Assembly: GCA_019636215.1 (NCBI GenBank)
Contig: JAHBXZ010000002.1
Location: forward strand, 124,001-188,000
Source: Planctomycetota bacterium
GTDB lineage: Bacteria; Planctomycetota; UBA8742; UBA2392
DNA length: 64,000 nt
Reading direction: 5' to 3'
The position numbers and the translations under genes are program-made. The notes beneath the pieces are model-generated. The model was not told the DNA's origin. It saw only the letters and a program-made list of their open reading frames with translations, and did no database searches. The first letter of the stretch is position 1. Every line of letters begins with the position of its first letter. Positions 24,774 through 34,565 of this stretch are shown in pieces.

Positions 24774-26684
24774 CTAGCTGCCCGGCGGCGCCGTACCCGG
24801 TTGTGAAACCGGCGAGGCACTGAGCGCGGGGGGCTCTGCCGGTGGCGCCTGAGGCTGCGAAAGCGCGGCGATTGCCTGGTCGATCTGCTGCTGGCTGACG
24901 GCCACAGGCGCCGGCGCGGCCTGCTGGGCGACTGCCTGCTCAAAGGCGCGCATGACCCTGCGGTAGGTCATGACGTTGCTGATCAGCAAACCTGCACCCA
25001 TCAGCGCCGCCAGGCCCATGAACGTGCTCCAACGCGTAATCGCCGCGTCGGCACGTTGACGATACCGCGAACCCTCGGGCCCCGGGTTCAGGTCAGATCT
25101 GCCGCGATGGGAGCCCCACTGCGAACCCGTGATGGCACCGTGCACCGGCGATATCTGGGCCATCTGCATGTTTTCGGTTTCACTCTCGTTGCCGACGATG
25201 CCCTGGGCCATGTAAGGGACGGCAATCCATACCACCAGCACCAGGCCGCCCAGCACGCTGCTGATACCGCGGGAAAGCCCGGACAATGAGATGCGCCAGG
25301 TAACCTGCACGACCACCAGCAGACCCGCCAGCAGGGCACCCAGAAACAGCACGAAGCCCTTGAAGCTCCAGCCGTAGTATGTCGACAGGCCGTCGCGCAT
25401 CTCGGCTTCTGTGATACCCGTCGGCAGGGTCACGGGCGCCAGCAGTGCCATCAGCGGGCCCATGCCTGCGGGGGCTGTCTCGCGGCCCGTGGCAGCCATG
25501 TAGTCAATCGCCAGTTGCGAACGATCCGCCGCCGCGCGGGCCTGCAGGGAGTCAAAGCAGAAATATGCTGCCAGCAACAGAAGCGCAAACCCCAGCAGCG
25601 ACACCAGTGAGATGTGCAGCACGCCGCGCAAGCTGCCGGGAAAGAACAGCGCCCCGCCGGCCTTGAGCATGGACGGGCTGGCCTTGTCCATTTCGCGGCG
25701 CACACGTCGCGACGGCAGCGGAGGCTCCGCAGGGAATGAGAGCGCCGGCACCGCCAGCAGCAGCGTCAGGTAGACACCGGCCGTAACCAGCGCGCCCAGC
25801 GTCATGTTGACGTCAGGCAGGCGCGCCACCAGGAAGTACGACGCCACCTGGGCTGGCACCACAACAGCGGCCAGGGTCCAGAACAGGCGCATGTTGGTGC
25901 TTTTGTTGTGCGACGTCGGCTTCAGGCGGTTGGTAGTGGACAAGAACAGAAGCGAGCAATACAGCGCGCAGGAAACCGTCAGAAACACGACGTAAAAGAT
26001 CCCCTCGCCGATTGTGGGGTTGGCAAAGAAGCCCACCAGCGGAAAGGCCGTGCTGGCCACAGCCGCAAAGGCCAGCGTGAGGAACACAACCAGCAGGATC
26101 AGGCCGAGCACAAATGCAAATGCATAGGTCACCAGCACGGCCGGGATCGCCCGCGTAACAAGGCTGGACGCGTACACGCCGACAAAACTGATCAGCACCG
26201 ACAACAGCACCAGCACCCAGATGGTCACGAAGAAGACTTCAGGCTCAATGCCACCGAACAGGTTTGCCATCGCGAACAGCGGCACAGTGGCAATCAGGAA
26301 CACACTGGCCTGGATGGCGGCGGCAAAGAACTTGCCCAGCGCAATCTCCCACGGCGACAATGGCGTCAGCAGCAGCAGGTCAAAGCTCTTTTTCTCGTGC
26401 TCGCTGGCAATCGCGGTGCTGGAGAACGCCGGGAAAATCAGCATCACAACCGTAACCAGCACTATCGACATCGTGATGAAGAGGCCGCGGCCCGTGCTTG
26501 TCGGGTTGGTGAAGGTTCCACGATCGCTGGCGTTGTAGACCCAGATGGCGAAGATCGCGCCCTGCAACAGCAGGTAGACGCTAAGAAACACCACCAGCTT
26601 CCAGGACCGGCAGGCCTGGCGCACTTCGCGCACTGCCAGCGGGTTCAGGAAAATGCGTTTGAGGATGCCCGGGGCTGCGTCCAT
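24774..26684 (-). CDS. ABC-2 type transporter permease
   Basis: This is a large (636-residue) polytopic membrane protein. The first 290 residues resemble ABC-2 permeases: a cytosolic N-terminal helix with N-P-L-A-V-R-E, then about six helices and the typical E-H-E-K-K-S-F-D-L-L-L-L-T-P-L motif. Residues 340-570 contain further helices, and the C-terminal 70 residues are rich in Pro, Ala and Gln and probably disordered. It is the last gene of the five-gene minus-strand ABC operon, starting ten bases after the DUF4340 gene. It may be a second permease of that system. Confidence 0.8.
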   Translation of the reverse strand: MDAAPGILKRIFLNPLAVREVRQACRSWKLVVFLSVYLLLQGAIFAIWVYNASDRGTFTNPTSTGRGLFITMSIVLVTVVMLIFPAFSSTAIASEHEKKSFDLLLLTPLSPWEIALGKFFAAAIQASVFLIATVPLFAMANLFGGIEPEVFFVTIWVLVLLSVLISFVGVYASSLVTRAIPAVLVTYAFAFVLGLILLVVFLTLAFAAVASTAFPLVGFFANPTIGEGIFYVVFLTVSCALYCSLLFLSTTNRLKPTSHNKSTNMRLFWTLAAVVVPAQVASYFLVARLPDVNMTLGALVTAGVYLTLLLAVPALSFPAEPPLPSRRVRREMDKASPSMLKAGGALFFPGSLRGVLHISLVSLLGFALLLLAAYFCFDSLQARAAADRSQLAIDYMAATGRETAPAGMGPLMALLAPVTLPTGITEAEMRDGLSTYYGWSFKGFVLFLGALLAGLLVVVQVTWRISLSGLSRGISSVLGGLVLVVWIAVPYMAQGIVGNESETENMQMAQISPVHGAITGSQWGSHRGRSDLNPGPEGSRYRQRADAAITRWSTFMGLAALMGAGLLISNVMTYRRVMRAFEQAVAQQAAPAPVAVSQQQIDQAIAALSQPQAPPAEPPALSASPVSQPGTAPPGS

Positions 26685-26694
26685 GGTGCGGAAG

Positions 26695-28545
26695 TTACTC
26701 CACGCGCTTGATGATGTGGATGCCGAACTGCGTTTCTACCTGGTCCCACTTGTCCAGGCCAAGCCGGAACGACAGGTCCGCAAAAGGCTTCACCAGGCCG
26801 GCGTCACGCGATACCTCATAGACTTTGTCGGCCACACCGTCCTCGTTGAATTCGACCTGCAGCTTCACAAAGTCCTCGCCCGCGGCCAGTCGATCCAGGA
26901 TCTTCTGCACCAGGTCCCGGGCCTGCGCCTCTGTGCGCTGCGGGTCTTTGGGCATGGCACCTTCGAACTTGTCCTTCCAGGTGATCAGGATGTGCCGCAC
27001 CTTCACGTTCATGTACTCGACGGGGTCCACGAACAGCTCATTGACGACCTCTTCGTCCAGCCAGAACAGAGCATCCTCTTTGTCCGTCACGCGCACCAGC
27101 ACCGCGATCTCGCCTTGCTCGGTCTTTCCGAAATACAGGGCTCCGGTTCTCCGGATTTCCGCGGGAGATTCTTCGCCTTCCTTCTTCTCGCCTTTCTCGG
27201 CCCAGCCAACCTCGATGAAGCGGCGGCTGACGGACGGAGCAACGCCCACAGCCACATGGTCAGCGGGGTCGTTGAACTTGTGGCCACGCTGCGAGTTCAA
27301 GGTCGTCAGCAGGTTCGAGATGGCAAACCGGTCGCCTTTGCCCTCAGACGGCAGGGTGATGCGCCAGTCCTTCAGGCTGCCGGCAATGACGCGCTTGTCG
27401 GCCTCCAGAATCTTGTCGCCGTCTGCCACGCGGATGCGGTCTACATCAACGCCAATCGGCATCAGGCCAAGGTCAACGCGGCGGATGAAATCGCCGGTTT
27501 TGCGAAACACCCGCGCCAGCACGTACTCAGCCACCCAGTAAAGCAAGGTCCCCTGGTTCGAGCTTTTCAACTGCACGGCCACGTTGCCGTCCTTGACGGT
27601 GCCGAACGTTAGGGTGGCCTTCACGGGGCGCGATTCCTGCAGGTACTCCAGCGTCACCCAGCGCCGCGAGTCAGCAAGACCCAGCGAGCCCGCGTCCACA
27701 TCTCGCCCGGCAACATCAATGGCGGCAAGGTTCGCAAGAGCATTGACCACGGCCTGGATGTTGGTGGATTCGCCTTCGCCCGCGCGGGGCAGGGTGACAT
27801 CCCACTTGTTCTCGGCCAGCGGGTCGTTGCGGAACTCAAAGCCGCGGTCGCCGTCCTGGATGGTCAGGCGGTCTACCCGGGTGCCTGTCTCGATCACACT
27901 GAAAGAAGAAAGATCCAGCCAACGCTTGGGCTCGGGCTTGCCACCGACATCCAGTTGCAGGCGCGAATACAGCGTGTCCCAGGCGCCACCCGGCCCGGCA
28001 AGCTCGAAGATGCCCTTGGGGTCGTCGTTGGCCAGGCGGACAAAATCGCGCGCGTTGTCTTCGCTGCGGCCGATCAACAGGTGCAGCAACTCCTTGCCGG
28101 CCTCGCTTTGCAGGCGCAGGTGGGCCGCGTCGTCGTCGGCCAACTGGTACTGGACGTACTTGCTGGTGTCTTCGGTAGAGGCTCGACCAAGCCGCTTGGC
28201 ATCAAACAGCTTGGTCAGCAACGCATCAATGTCGTTGCGATCGGCTGGTGCATTGTATCGGCCCGGGACGCGCCACCCGCCATCGGTACGAACCAGTACC
28301 ATCGGCTTGTCCTTGCCCGACCAGATTTCAATCTGCGCGACGTCTTCTTTCTTGAAGGCCGGGCTGTCGGCGGTGCCACCGACAAGTGGCACGGGTTCGA
28401 ACTTCTGCTCCTGCTGCCCGGCGCTCCGCGAAAGCCACACCAGGCCTGCCAGCACCAGTATCACGACGGTAAGCGCGGTGACCTGCCGGTTGCGCTGGCG
28501 GCTGATGACTTCATCGGGCGTGATGTCTGCGGCGGGCTGGGTCAT
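26695..28545 (-). CDS. DUF4340-type protein fused to a C-terminal parvulin-like domain
   Basis: This 616-residue membrane-anchored protein has one transmembrane helix (about 24-41), then a long extracytoplasmic region with the repeated beta-rich pattern of DUF4340 proteins, which accompany GldG-type ABC components. Residues about 510-616 resemble a PpiC/parvulin domain: V-R-H-I-L-I at the start, A-x-A-R-D-L-V-Q-K-I, G-E-D-F-V-K-L and F-G-I-H-I-I-K-R at the end. DUF4340 is expected here, but the parvulin tail is not. The start at 28545 leaves two bases from the GldG-like stop. The upstream open frame is antisense noise. Confidence 0.82.
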   Translation of the reverse strand: MTQPAADITPDEVISRQRNRQVTALTVVILVLAGLVWLSRSAGQQEQKFEPVPLVGGTADSPAFKKEDVAQIEIWSGKDKPMVLVRTDGGWRVPGRYNAPADRNDIDALLTKLFDAKRLGRASTEDTSKYVQYQLADDDAAHLRLQSEAGKELLHLLIGRSEDNARDFVRLANDDPKGIFELAGPGGAWDTLYSRLQLDVGGKPEPKRWLDLSSFSVIETGTRVDRLTIQDGDRGFEFRNDPLAENKWDVTLPRAGEGESTNIQAVVNALANLAAIDVAGRDVDAGSLGLADSRRWVTLEYLQESRPVKATLTFGTVKDGNVAVQLKSSNQGTLLYWVAEYVLARVFRKTGDFIRRVDLGLMPIGVDVDRIRVADGDKILEADKRVIAGSLKDWRITLPSEGKGDRFAISNLLTTLNSQRGHKFNDPADHVAVGVAPSVSRRFIEVGWAEKGEKKEGEESPAEIRRTGALYFGKTEQGEIAVLVRVTDKEDALFWLDEEVVNELFVDPVEYMNVKVRHILITWKDKFEGAMPKDPQRTEAQARDLVQKILDRLAAGEDFVKLQVEFNEDGVADKVYEVSRDAGLVKPFADLSFRLGLDKWDQVETQFGIHIIKRVE

Positions 28546-28547
28546 GG

Positions 28548-30812
28548 TCACTCCTTGGGCCCTGCGCCCAGCGCGGCTTCGTAATCCTGCCGCGCGCGGG
28601 CCTGCGCCAGGTTGCGAACCATTCCGGCGGCCAGCAGCATCAGTGGTATGCCGCCGATGCACACAAACAGCCACCAAAGGCGCCGGCCTTCGCTCAGTTC
28701 GCCCGAAAGGCGCGGGGCAACGCCGGTGCGCACGCGCAAACGCACCAGGTCTTCGCCATAGATGTGGGTTTCCGCCATGTTCTTGAAAAACGTCGAGCCC
28801 TTGGGGATTACCACGTTCACGGCCTCTTCGTATCCATAGCCCCACAGGTACTCGATGTTCAATGTGCCCGCCGAGCTGCACAGCAGCAGCGAACCCGGCC
28901 GCGACTTGACCTCGGGGGCGCGCTGGCCGGCAACCGGGTCGCCCGCCGCCGGCGGCCTGGCCCAGGCCGGCACGGCGCGACCATCTGCATCCCAGTAACT
29001 GCGGAAGGTGCCGCGCAGGCTGGTAGCAACCAGCACCGGGTCTTTGGTGCGCTGGAAGCGGATGTCCTTGCCCGGGGTCGCTTCGGGGTCCTTTTCAACT
29101 TCCGCCGGGCTGTCCAGGCTGACGCGCAGCGGGATTTCCGGGAAAGCCGGGTTGGCCGGGATGAACCGATAAATATCGTCCCGCAGGGCAATGACATCCT
29201 GGCGCTCGATCTTGTTGGCGGCCAGTTCCGCGTCGTCGATGCGGATTTCCACAGGAAACGGCAGCGGCATGCCGGCAAGCCAGCGGCCATAGATGCTGTC
29301 GCCATTGAGATCACGCGGCTCCACCACCACAGCCAGCGGGATGTTCGTGGGCTGCTGTTCGCTGCCCTGGCGTGATCGACGATAGGGCGTCATGGACCCG
29401 CCCTTGTCGAACAGCGCGTCCTGCCCGAACTGGATGCCATGGAACTTGCACCAGTCCTCAAAGTGTCTGGTGGTCGGGTTCTTGTTCAGGGCCAGTGTGT
29501 CACGGAAGCGGCCCATGACTTCAAGCTTGGCGTCCCAGCCCTGGTACAGCATGACCACGTTGCCGCCCTCGGCCAGGTAACGGTCGATCTCGTACAGGTC
29601 GCGCTCGGCGTACTGGTTTGGCTCAAAGGCGATCAATACGGCCAGGTCGCGCGGGATGCGATGGCTGGTGCCAAGGTCAATCAGATCGGCCTCATAACCG
29701 AACGTGCGGCGGATGTATTCCACGGCATCACTGTAAGGAGTCTGCGCAGGCTGGCCGGGCTGGCGGCGCGGGTCGATATCGCCGGGGGGCAGCACAAACC
29801 CCAGCTTGGTTCGCGGGCGCAGCAACTCCTGCAGCGGCCCCTCAATCTTGGTCAGGACGGACTCCGTTGTGGTTTCGTCGGCGAAGTCAAAGACCACGTC
29901 GTATCGACCCTGATAGAGAATCGCCGCCACGGTGTAGTAGAACTTGGGACCCTTGCGCGTCGGGTCGCGTGAATCCACTGTTTCTTCCTCGGTCACCTTC
30001 CCGTAGGGCCAGGCCTGGCGTCCGTCGCTCAAGACACGGCCGAAGGGGACAATGCTGCGCTGCACCTTCACCCGCGGGCTTTCCTGGGCCAACGCGTTCA
30101 GGGCGTTGTTGATCGTTTCGCCCAGTGTGGGGTTCTTGGCCGGCATCTGTTCGCTGGTGTGCAGCGTAATGGTGATGTCGTCCTTCAGAGTCTTGACCAG
30201 CCGGCGGATCGGGGCCTTGCCACCCTTGGCGCGAATCTGCAGCACCGCAAAGCTGATGTCGAACTCAAGGGTATCTACACGATGTTCCGTGGCTTCATCC
30301 AGTTTGTCGACCAGGTTGCGTACGCCGTTAATGACCACCGGCTCGGCAAGGCCGTACTTGATCTCGATGCTGCTGAAGTACCCCTGAAAGCCCTTCATCC
30401 TGGCCGACTCGTCTGTGCCTGAGGTCAGCACGTCGATCGTCTTCTGGATGCTGCGCTTTTCCAGTTCTTCCAGCTTGTCCTGGGCCTCGGCGGCGGTAAT
30501 GCGCTCGATGCTCCAGGTCAGTTTGCCACCGCTGGACACGGCAAGTTCCTGCAGCTTGTCGCGCACATCGCGCTCAAGGTTGATGCGTTTGGGTGGCGGC
30601 TCTTCATCCACAAAGTACGTGACATGTACGCCTTCGGTGAGTGATTCAAACAGCCGCTGTGTGCCCTCCGACAGCGTAAAGCGCTTGTCCGCCGTCAGGT
30701 CCAGTCGGGCGCGATGGGCCAGCGCCAGGTAGTTGACAGCAGCCAGCGCCACGGCTGTCAGGATCGACAGCAGCAGAAAGTGCATGGTGTAAGAGCGCTT
30801 GCGGTTGATCAT
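28548..30812 (-). CDS. GldG-like ABC transporter auxiliary protein
   Basis: This 754-residue protein has an N-terminal transmembrane helix (about 10-30), then L-D-L-T-A-D-K-R-F-T-L-S, the standard opening of the GldG/ABC-type uncharacterised family, a large periplasmic region and a C-terminal helix (about 715-735) with a short cytosolic tail. In Bacteroidetes GldG works with GldF and GldA in gliding and secretion. In other phyla the same cassette is a transporter of unknown substrate. The start overlaps the permease stop (ATGA). Confidence 0.85.
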   Translation of the reverse strand: MINRKRSYTMHFLLLSILTAVALAAVNYLALAHRARLDLTADKRFTLSEGTQRLFESLTEGVHVTYFVDEEPPPKRINLERDVRDKLQELAVSSGGKLTWSIERITAAEAQDKLEELEKRSIQKTIDVLTSGTDESARMKGFQGYFSSIEIKYGLAEPVVINGVRNLVDKLDEATEHRVDTLEFDISFAVLQIRAKGGKAPIRRLVKTLKDDITITLHTSEQMPAKNPTLGETINNALNALAQESPRVKVQRSIVPFGRVLSDGRQAWPYGKVTEEETVDSRDPTRKGPKFYYTVAAILYQGRYDVVFDFADETTTESVLTKIEGPLQELLRPRTKLGFVLPPGDIDPRRQPGQPAQTPYSDAVEYIRRTFGYEADLIDLGTSHRIPRDLAVLIAFEPNQYAERDLYEIDRYLAEGGNVVMLYQGWDAKLEVMGRFRDTLALNKNPTTRHFEDWCKFHGIQFGQDALFDKGGSMTPYRRSRQGSEQQPTNIPLAVVVEPRDLNGDSIYGRWLAGMPLPFPVEIRIDDAELAANKIERQDVIALRDDIYRFIPANPAFPEIPLRVSLDSPAEVEKDPEATPGKDIRFQRTKDPVLVATSLRGTFRSYWDADGRAVPAWARPPAAGDPVAGQRAPEVKSRPGSLLLCSSAGTLNIEYLWGYGYEEAVNVVIPKGSTFFKNMAETHIYGEDLVRLRVRTGVAPRLSGELSEGRRLWWLFVCIGGIPLMLLAAGMVRNLAQARARQDYEAALGAGPKE

Positions 30813-31747
30813 CAGGAGTGCCGCCTGCTTTCCAGCGACCACACGTTCAACAGCACGAACAGCACCACCAACGAGGCAAAGAAAACCAGGCCATTGGTGT
30901 AGACCACACCGCGTTCAATCTCGCGAAAGTGGTCCAGAACACTTACCTGGCCCATGGCTGCAACCACGGCTTCGCCTTGCGGCGACAACACACGAACCTT
31001 GTCCGCAGCCACCGGTGCTTCTTCCCACAAGTACACCGCGGAATTAACCAATAGCCCCATGGCAATCGCTGCGGCCCCAACGGCCTTGTCCCGACCCACA
31101 GAAGCCGCCAGCAGCATCAGGCCGATAATCGGCACCGTGACGACGTGCACCATGGCGGCATTGGGCCGCGACCGGGCAAGTTCGCCCAAAAAGCCGCGCA
31201 TTTCGCCCAGCCCGACAAGGCCAAGGCAGATCAGCATCGCGGCAAAGAACGCCAGAGCCTGGTTCTCGGTAAGGCCGGACAGAAACAGGCCCACGGCAAG
31301 AAACGCCGCACCCAGCAGAAAACAGGCAATGTAGCCGCCGAACACCGGCCCCCAGTCAGGTTGCCCGAAGTTGGCCAGCATCAAGGGAAAGGCCAATGTG
31401 CCCGCCAGCATCGCGGCCAGGAACGTCAGCCCCGCGAGGTATTTGCCCAGTGCCACCTGCCAGGTGGGAATGGGCAGGGTCATCAGCATTTCAAAGGTTG
31501 CCTGGCGACGGTCTTCGGCCCACAGGCGCATGCTGACCGCGGGCACAACCACGGCCGCGACCCACGGGAAAATGCCGAAGAACGTGCGCATGGAAAGTTC
31601 GCCGCGCTTGAACCAGTCTCCACCCTGACCCATGGGGTCCAGCAGCAGGCTCAGCAGCATCATTAGAACAACAAACGCGCCGATGATGCCCACGCCCATC
31701 AATGAGTCAAAGTAACCTCGAAGCTCGCGCCGGAAGATCGCAATCAT
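30812..31747 (-). CDS. GldF-like ABC transporter permease
   Basis: This 311-residue ABC-2 type permease has about six transmembrane helices. It carries R-R-E-L-R-G-Y-F-D-S at the cytosolic N-terminus and W-A-E-D-R-R-Q-A-T-F-E-M-L-M-T-L-P after the second helix, typical of GldF. It overlaps the ATPase gene by four bases and the GldG-like gene by three, so the three are translationally coupled. Confidence 0.87.
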   Translation of the reverse strand: MIAIFRRELRGYFDSLMGVGIIGAFVVLMMLLSLLLDPMGQGGDWFKRGELSMRTFFGIFPWVAAVVVPAVSMRLWAEDRRQATFEMLMTLPIPTWQVALGKYLAGLTFLAAMLAGTLAFPLMLANFGQPDWGPVFGGYIACFLLGAAFLAVGLFLSGLTENQALAFFAAMLICLGLVGLGEMRGFLGELARSRPNAAMVHVVTVPIIGLMLLAASVGRDKAVGAAAIAMGLLVNSAVYLWEEAPVAADKVRVLSPQGEAVVAAMGQVSVLDHFREIERGVVYTNGLVFFASLVVLFVLLNVWSLESRRHS

Positions 31748-33021
31748 GCGCCACCCCCGGTTTTGGGCGTGTCATCCTTCTTTTCCATGGCGCGCTTGGC
31801 TGCGGCGATGTCGGCCGCGCTCATGCCGCCGCTTGCGGCTGCCGTGGCAAATGGATCCGGTGCGTCGGGCAGGGCCGGCAGATCGGTTTCTGTTTTGGCG
31901 CCCATGGAACGGGCCTTTTCCGTGATGGCCCCGGCGTCAATCACGTCCCAGGCGGTTTCGCTGGCTGCGGGCATTGCAGAATAGTTTTCGGCCTCGGTCG
32001 GCTTGCCAACAACACGGGTGGCGGCCGCCGTGGCGTCGGGGTCGTCTGGCAACTGCTGCGCGTCGGCAACGGGCGTGGTCGGCTTGCCTCGCAGCATCTG
32101 CAGGAAGATGTCTTCCAGTGTCATGCCCTGTGGCGCCAGTTCGGCCAGCGCGATGCCGCGCGAACGGCACAGTTCGAACACCTTTTCGCACACGGCGCGT
32201 GCACCAAGGGCCCCGCCCGAGGTAACCAGTTCCAGCCGCGTGTAACCCTGCGGGGGGTTGTGCCGATCCACCGAAAGCACACCGGCAACGGTGCGCAGGG
32301 CGTCCTGAAGACCATCGCCCCCGCGGGCCAGCACCCGCACCTTCTGGTTGTCGCTTGCCTGCCGAGCCAGGTCATCCACGGTGCCGTCGGCGACCTTCCT
32401 GCCGCCGTTGACAATCACCAGTCGCGAGGCCACGGCAGTCGCCTCCTGCAGAATGTGCGTGCTGAAAATGATGCATTTGTCTTTGCGCAGGCGGTCGATC
32501 AGGTTGCGTATCTCGATGATCTGCATCGGGTCCAGGCCGCTGGTGGGCTCGTCCAGGATCAGCACCTCAGGATCGTGAATCAGTGCCTGGGCAATTCCTG
32601 TGCGCTGTTTGAAGCCCTTGGACAGTTCACTTACCCGCGACTTCAGCTTGCGGGCCAGTCCGGTTTCGGCCACCACGACATCCAGCCTTTGCTTCAGGGT
32701 TGGCCCGTTCAGGCCGCGCGCACGCCCGGCAAATGCCAGGTAGTCCTCTACAATCATGTCGCCATACAGCGGCGGGGTCTCGGGCAGGTACCCGATGCGG
32801 CGGCGCACCTCGTGGGGCTGGGCATGCACATCAAACCCTGCCACCCGCGCCGTGCCCTGGCTCGCACTGATGTAGGTCGTCAACACCTTCATGGTGGTAG
32901 ACTTGCCGGCGCCATTGGGCCCCAGAAAGCCCAGAACCTCGCCCTTGGCCACGTCAAAACTGACGTCGTCCAGGGCCTTGAAGGTGCCGTAGTACTTTGT
33001 GATCCCGCGTACTTCGATCAT
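31744..33021 (-). CDS. ABC transporter ATP-binding protein (GldA-like) with extended C-terminus
   Basis: This is the ATPase of the Gld-type exporter. Walker A G-P-N-G-A-G-K-S-T is at 34-42, the signature is L-S-K-G-F-K-Q-R, Walker B is V-L-I-L-D-E-P-T-S-G-L-D and the switch is S-T-H. The start at 33021 gives 425 residues. The ATPase and its usual C-terminal accessory region end near residue 315. The rest (about 110 residues) is Ala/Pro/Thr/Asp-rich and looks disordered, which is unusual for GldA. The long open frame above the start is not coding. Confidence 0.9.
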   Translation of the reverse strand: MIEVRGITKYYGTFKALDDVSFDVAKGEVLGFLGPNGAGKSTTMKVLTTYISASQGTARVAGFDVHAQPHEVRRRIGYLPETPPLYGDMIVEDYLAFAGRARGLNGPTLKQRLDVVVAETGLARKLKSRVSELSKGFKQRTGIAQALIHDPEVLILDEPTSGLDPMQIIEIRNLIDRLRKDKCIIFSTHILQEATAVASRLVIVNGGRKVADGTVDDLARQASDNQKVRVLARGGDGLQDALRTVAGVLSVDRHNPPQGYTRLELVTSGGALGARAVCEKVFELCRSRGIALAELAPQGMTLEDIFLQMLRGKPTTPVADAQQLPDDPDATAAATRVVGKPTEAENYSAMPAASETAWDVIDAGAITEKARSMGAKTETDLPALPDAPDPFATAAASGGMSAADIAAAKRAMEKKDDTPKTGGGA

Positions 33022-33116
33022 CGTGGCGCGAATCTTAGGACGATGCGGCCTGACTGCAACCACGTCGCGTGACACACTTGCGTGCATGCGCGCACCGGCC
33101 ATTCCTGAGAAACGCA

Positions 33117-33135
33117 CGGAATTGCTGCGGGATTG
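33117..33135 (+). promoter_or_regulatory. Candidate ECF-type promoter element before the sigma gene
   Basis: CGGAATTGCTGCGGGATTG, about 37 bases before the sigma factor start, is nearly identical to an element at 34547-34565 before the secreted-protein gene (17 of the first 18 bases match). GGAAT is typical of ECF -35 elements. Autoregulation by the sigma factor is inferred. Confidence 0.4.
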
Positions 33136-33171
33136 GCGACAGTGGACTGACCCTCTTGCAGGAAGCGGTGC

Positions 33172-33711
33172 ATGAACCAGCCGACGGGCATGGCAGTCAC
33201 CAGCGGGGCCGAGCAAAGTTTTGGCGGCTTGCTGGAACGCATTGAGTCGCGGCTGATCGGATATCTGCGCTTTCGCCTGGGCAGCGGCGACGAGGCCGAG
33301 GACCTGTTTCAGGAGGCCATGCTGGCCGCCCACAGCAATTGGTCTGAGGTCAGGCGCATGGAAAACCCCGAGGCCTGGGTGTTTCGCGTGGCCCGCAACC
33401 TGGCCATCAACCATGGCAAGCGCCGCGGCACCGAGCGGCGCGTATTGGGCGCGCTGGCCCCGGGCGTTGCGCCGACGGCCTCTGCCCACGCCGAAGAAAC
33501 CGAAACGCAGCGGCGCATCCAGCAGGCACTTGCCGAACTGCCAGAGCCCGAACGCGAGGCCGTATGCCTGAAGATCTGGGCCGGCAGCAGCTGGGTAGAA
33601 ATTGCCCGCATGCTGCAGGTCTCTGAAGACACCGCCACACGCCTGTTCGCGCGCGGGCTCAAGGCGATTTCGCCAAGACTGGCAGACCTCGCACCCGGAG
33701 GACAATCATGA
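33172..33711 (+). CDS. ECF-type RNA polymerase sigma factor
   Basis: This 179-residue sigma-70 family factor has regions 2 and 4 only. Region 2 is recognisable by G-D-E-A-E-D-L-F-Q-E-A and N-P-E-A-W-V-F-R-V-A-R-N-L-A-I-N. Region 4 spans about 118-170, with L-P-E-P-E-R-E-A-V and the helix-turn-helix W-V-E-I-A-R-M-L-Q-V-S-E-D-T-A. It is divergent from the ABC operon and overlaps the next gene by four bases, in the usual sigma/anti-sigma order. Confidence 0.92.
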   Translation: MNQPTGMAVTSGAEQSFGGLLERIESRLIGYLRFRLGSGDEAEDLFQEAMLAAHSNWSEVRRMENPEAWVFRVARNLAINHGKRRGTERRVLGALAPGVAPTASAHAEETETQRRIQQALAELPEPEREAVCLKIWAGSSWVEIARMLQVSEDTATRLFARGLKAISPRLADLAPGGQS

Positions 33712-34544
33712 CCGAGCACGAGACCATCATCGCCAGCCACGCCATTGGCGAGCCCGTGGCACCGCTGCCCGCTGGGGCAGAAGCCGAGTTGGCCCGCATC
33801 CGCGACCTGTGCCTGCTGCTGAGACAATCGAGCCCTTCGCCCGCGGCGGGTCGTCGGGAGGCAGTGATCGCCCGCGTGAAACCAGCCGCCCGCTTCGGCT
33901 GGAACGGGTGGGCTGCGGCGGCCATGGTTGTGCTGGCGGCGGGCATTTTTGCGGTAGGATACTTCAGCCAGCAGCCGCCTGTGGCACCCGCCGGTTCCAC
34001 CACAGCCAAGACTTCGAATGAGCCGCTTTCCCCGCCATCCAACGAACCTGGTGCGCCTGATGTACGGCCGCCGGCCCGCGACTGGGTGAAAGAGCAATCA
34101 GACCAGGTGTTCGCCAAGCCGGCCGAAGAAGGTTCGGGTGCCGGATTTCCGCCGCCGCCGGGCAGGCTGAGTGGAGGCTCGGCGCCCCTTGACCCACAGG
34201 GCCTGCTGCCAACCGTGCTGGGCCAGGTGGACTTTCGTGCGCTTTACTGGCCTGAGGGCCCGGGTGGCATGCAGCTGGAATCCGCCAAGGTTGTCCGCGC
34301 CGCGAAGTCAGGGCTGGAGTTTGACGTGGTGCGCCTGGAGTACCGCCACCGGGATCTTCGGCTGGTGGTGATTCAGGCTTCCGACAGCGACGCGGCGGTC
34401 GCCCGGCTGATGGAGCCCGAGCACGACAACGGCGCGGCCGTTGCCATTCGCCGCGACGGTGTGGTGCTGCTGGCGCTGTGCAACAGCAGCGACAGGGCCG
34501 CGTTGCAGGCTATGCTCAAGGGTCTGCGGCCGGTGCCCAGATAG
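33708..34544 (+). CDS. Single-pass membrane protein, probable anti-sigma factor
   Basis: This 278-residue protein has about 65 N-terminal cytoplasmic residues, a transmembrane helix at about 67-86, a Pro/Ser-rich linker (about 87-160) and a C-terminal extracytoplasmic domain of about 110 residues. No zinc-binding HxxxCxxC anti-sigma motif is present. The role is inferred from translational coupling to the ECF sigma factor and from the topology, which is that of a membrane anti-sigma factor. Confidence 0.6.
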   Translation: MTEHETIIASHAIGEPVAPLPAGAEAELARIRDLCLLLRQSSPSPAAGRREAVIARVKPAARFGWNGWAAAAMVVLAAGIFAVGYFSQQPPVAPAGSTTAKTSNEPLSPPSNEPGAPDVRPPARDWVKEQSDQVFAKPAEEGSGAGFPPPPGRLSGGSAPLDPQGLLPTVLGQVDFRALYWPEGPGGMQLESAKVVRAAKSGLEFDVVRLEYRHRDLRLVVIQASDSDAAVARLMEPEHDNGAAVAIRRDGVVLLALCNSSDRAALQAMLKGLRPVPR

Positions 34545-34546
34545 CC

Positions 34547-34565
34547 CGGAATTCCTGCGGGATTC
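34547..34565 (+). promoter_or_regulatory. Candidate ECF-type promoter element before the secreted-protein gene
   Basis: CGGAATTCCTGCGGGATTC lies just after the anti-sigma-like stop and about 55 bases before the next start. It repeats the element at 33117-33135 and also forms an inverted repeat (GGAAT...ATTCC). This suggests that the sigma factor controls the gene at 34620. Confidence 0.4.
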
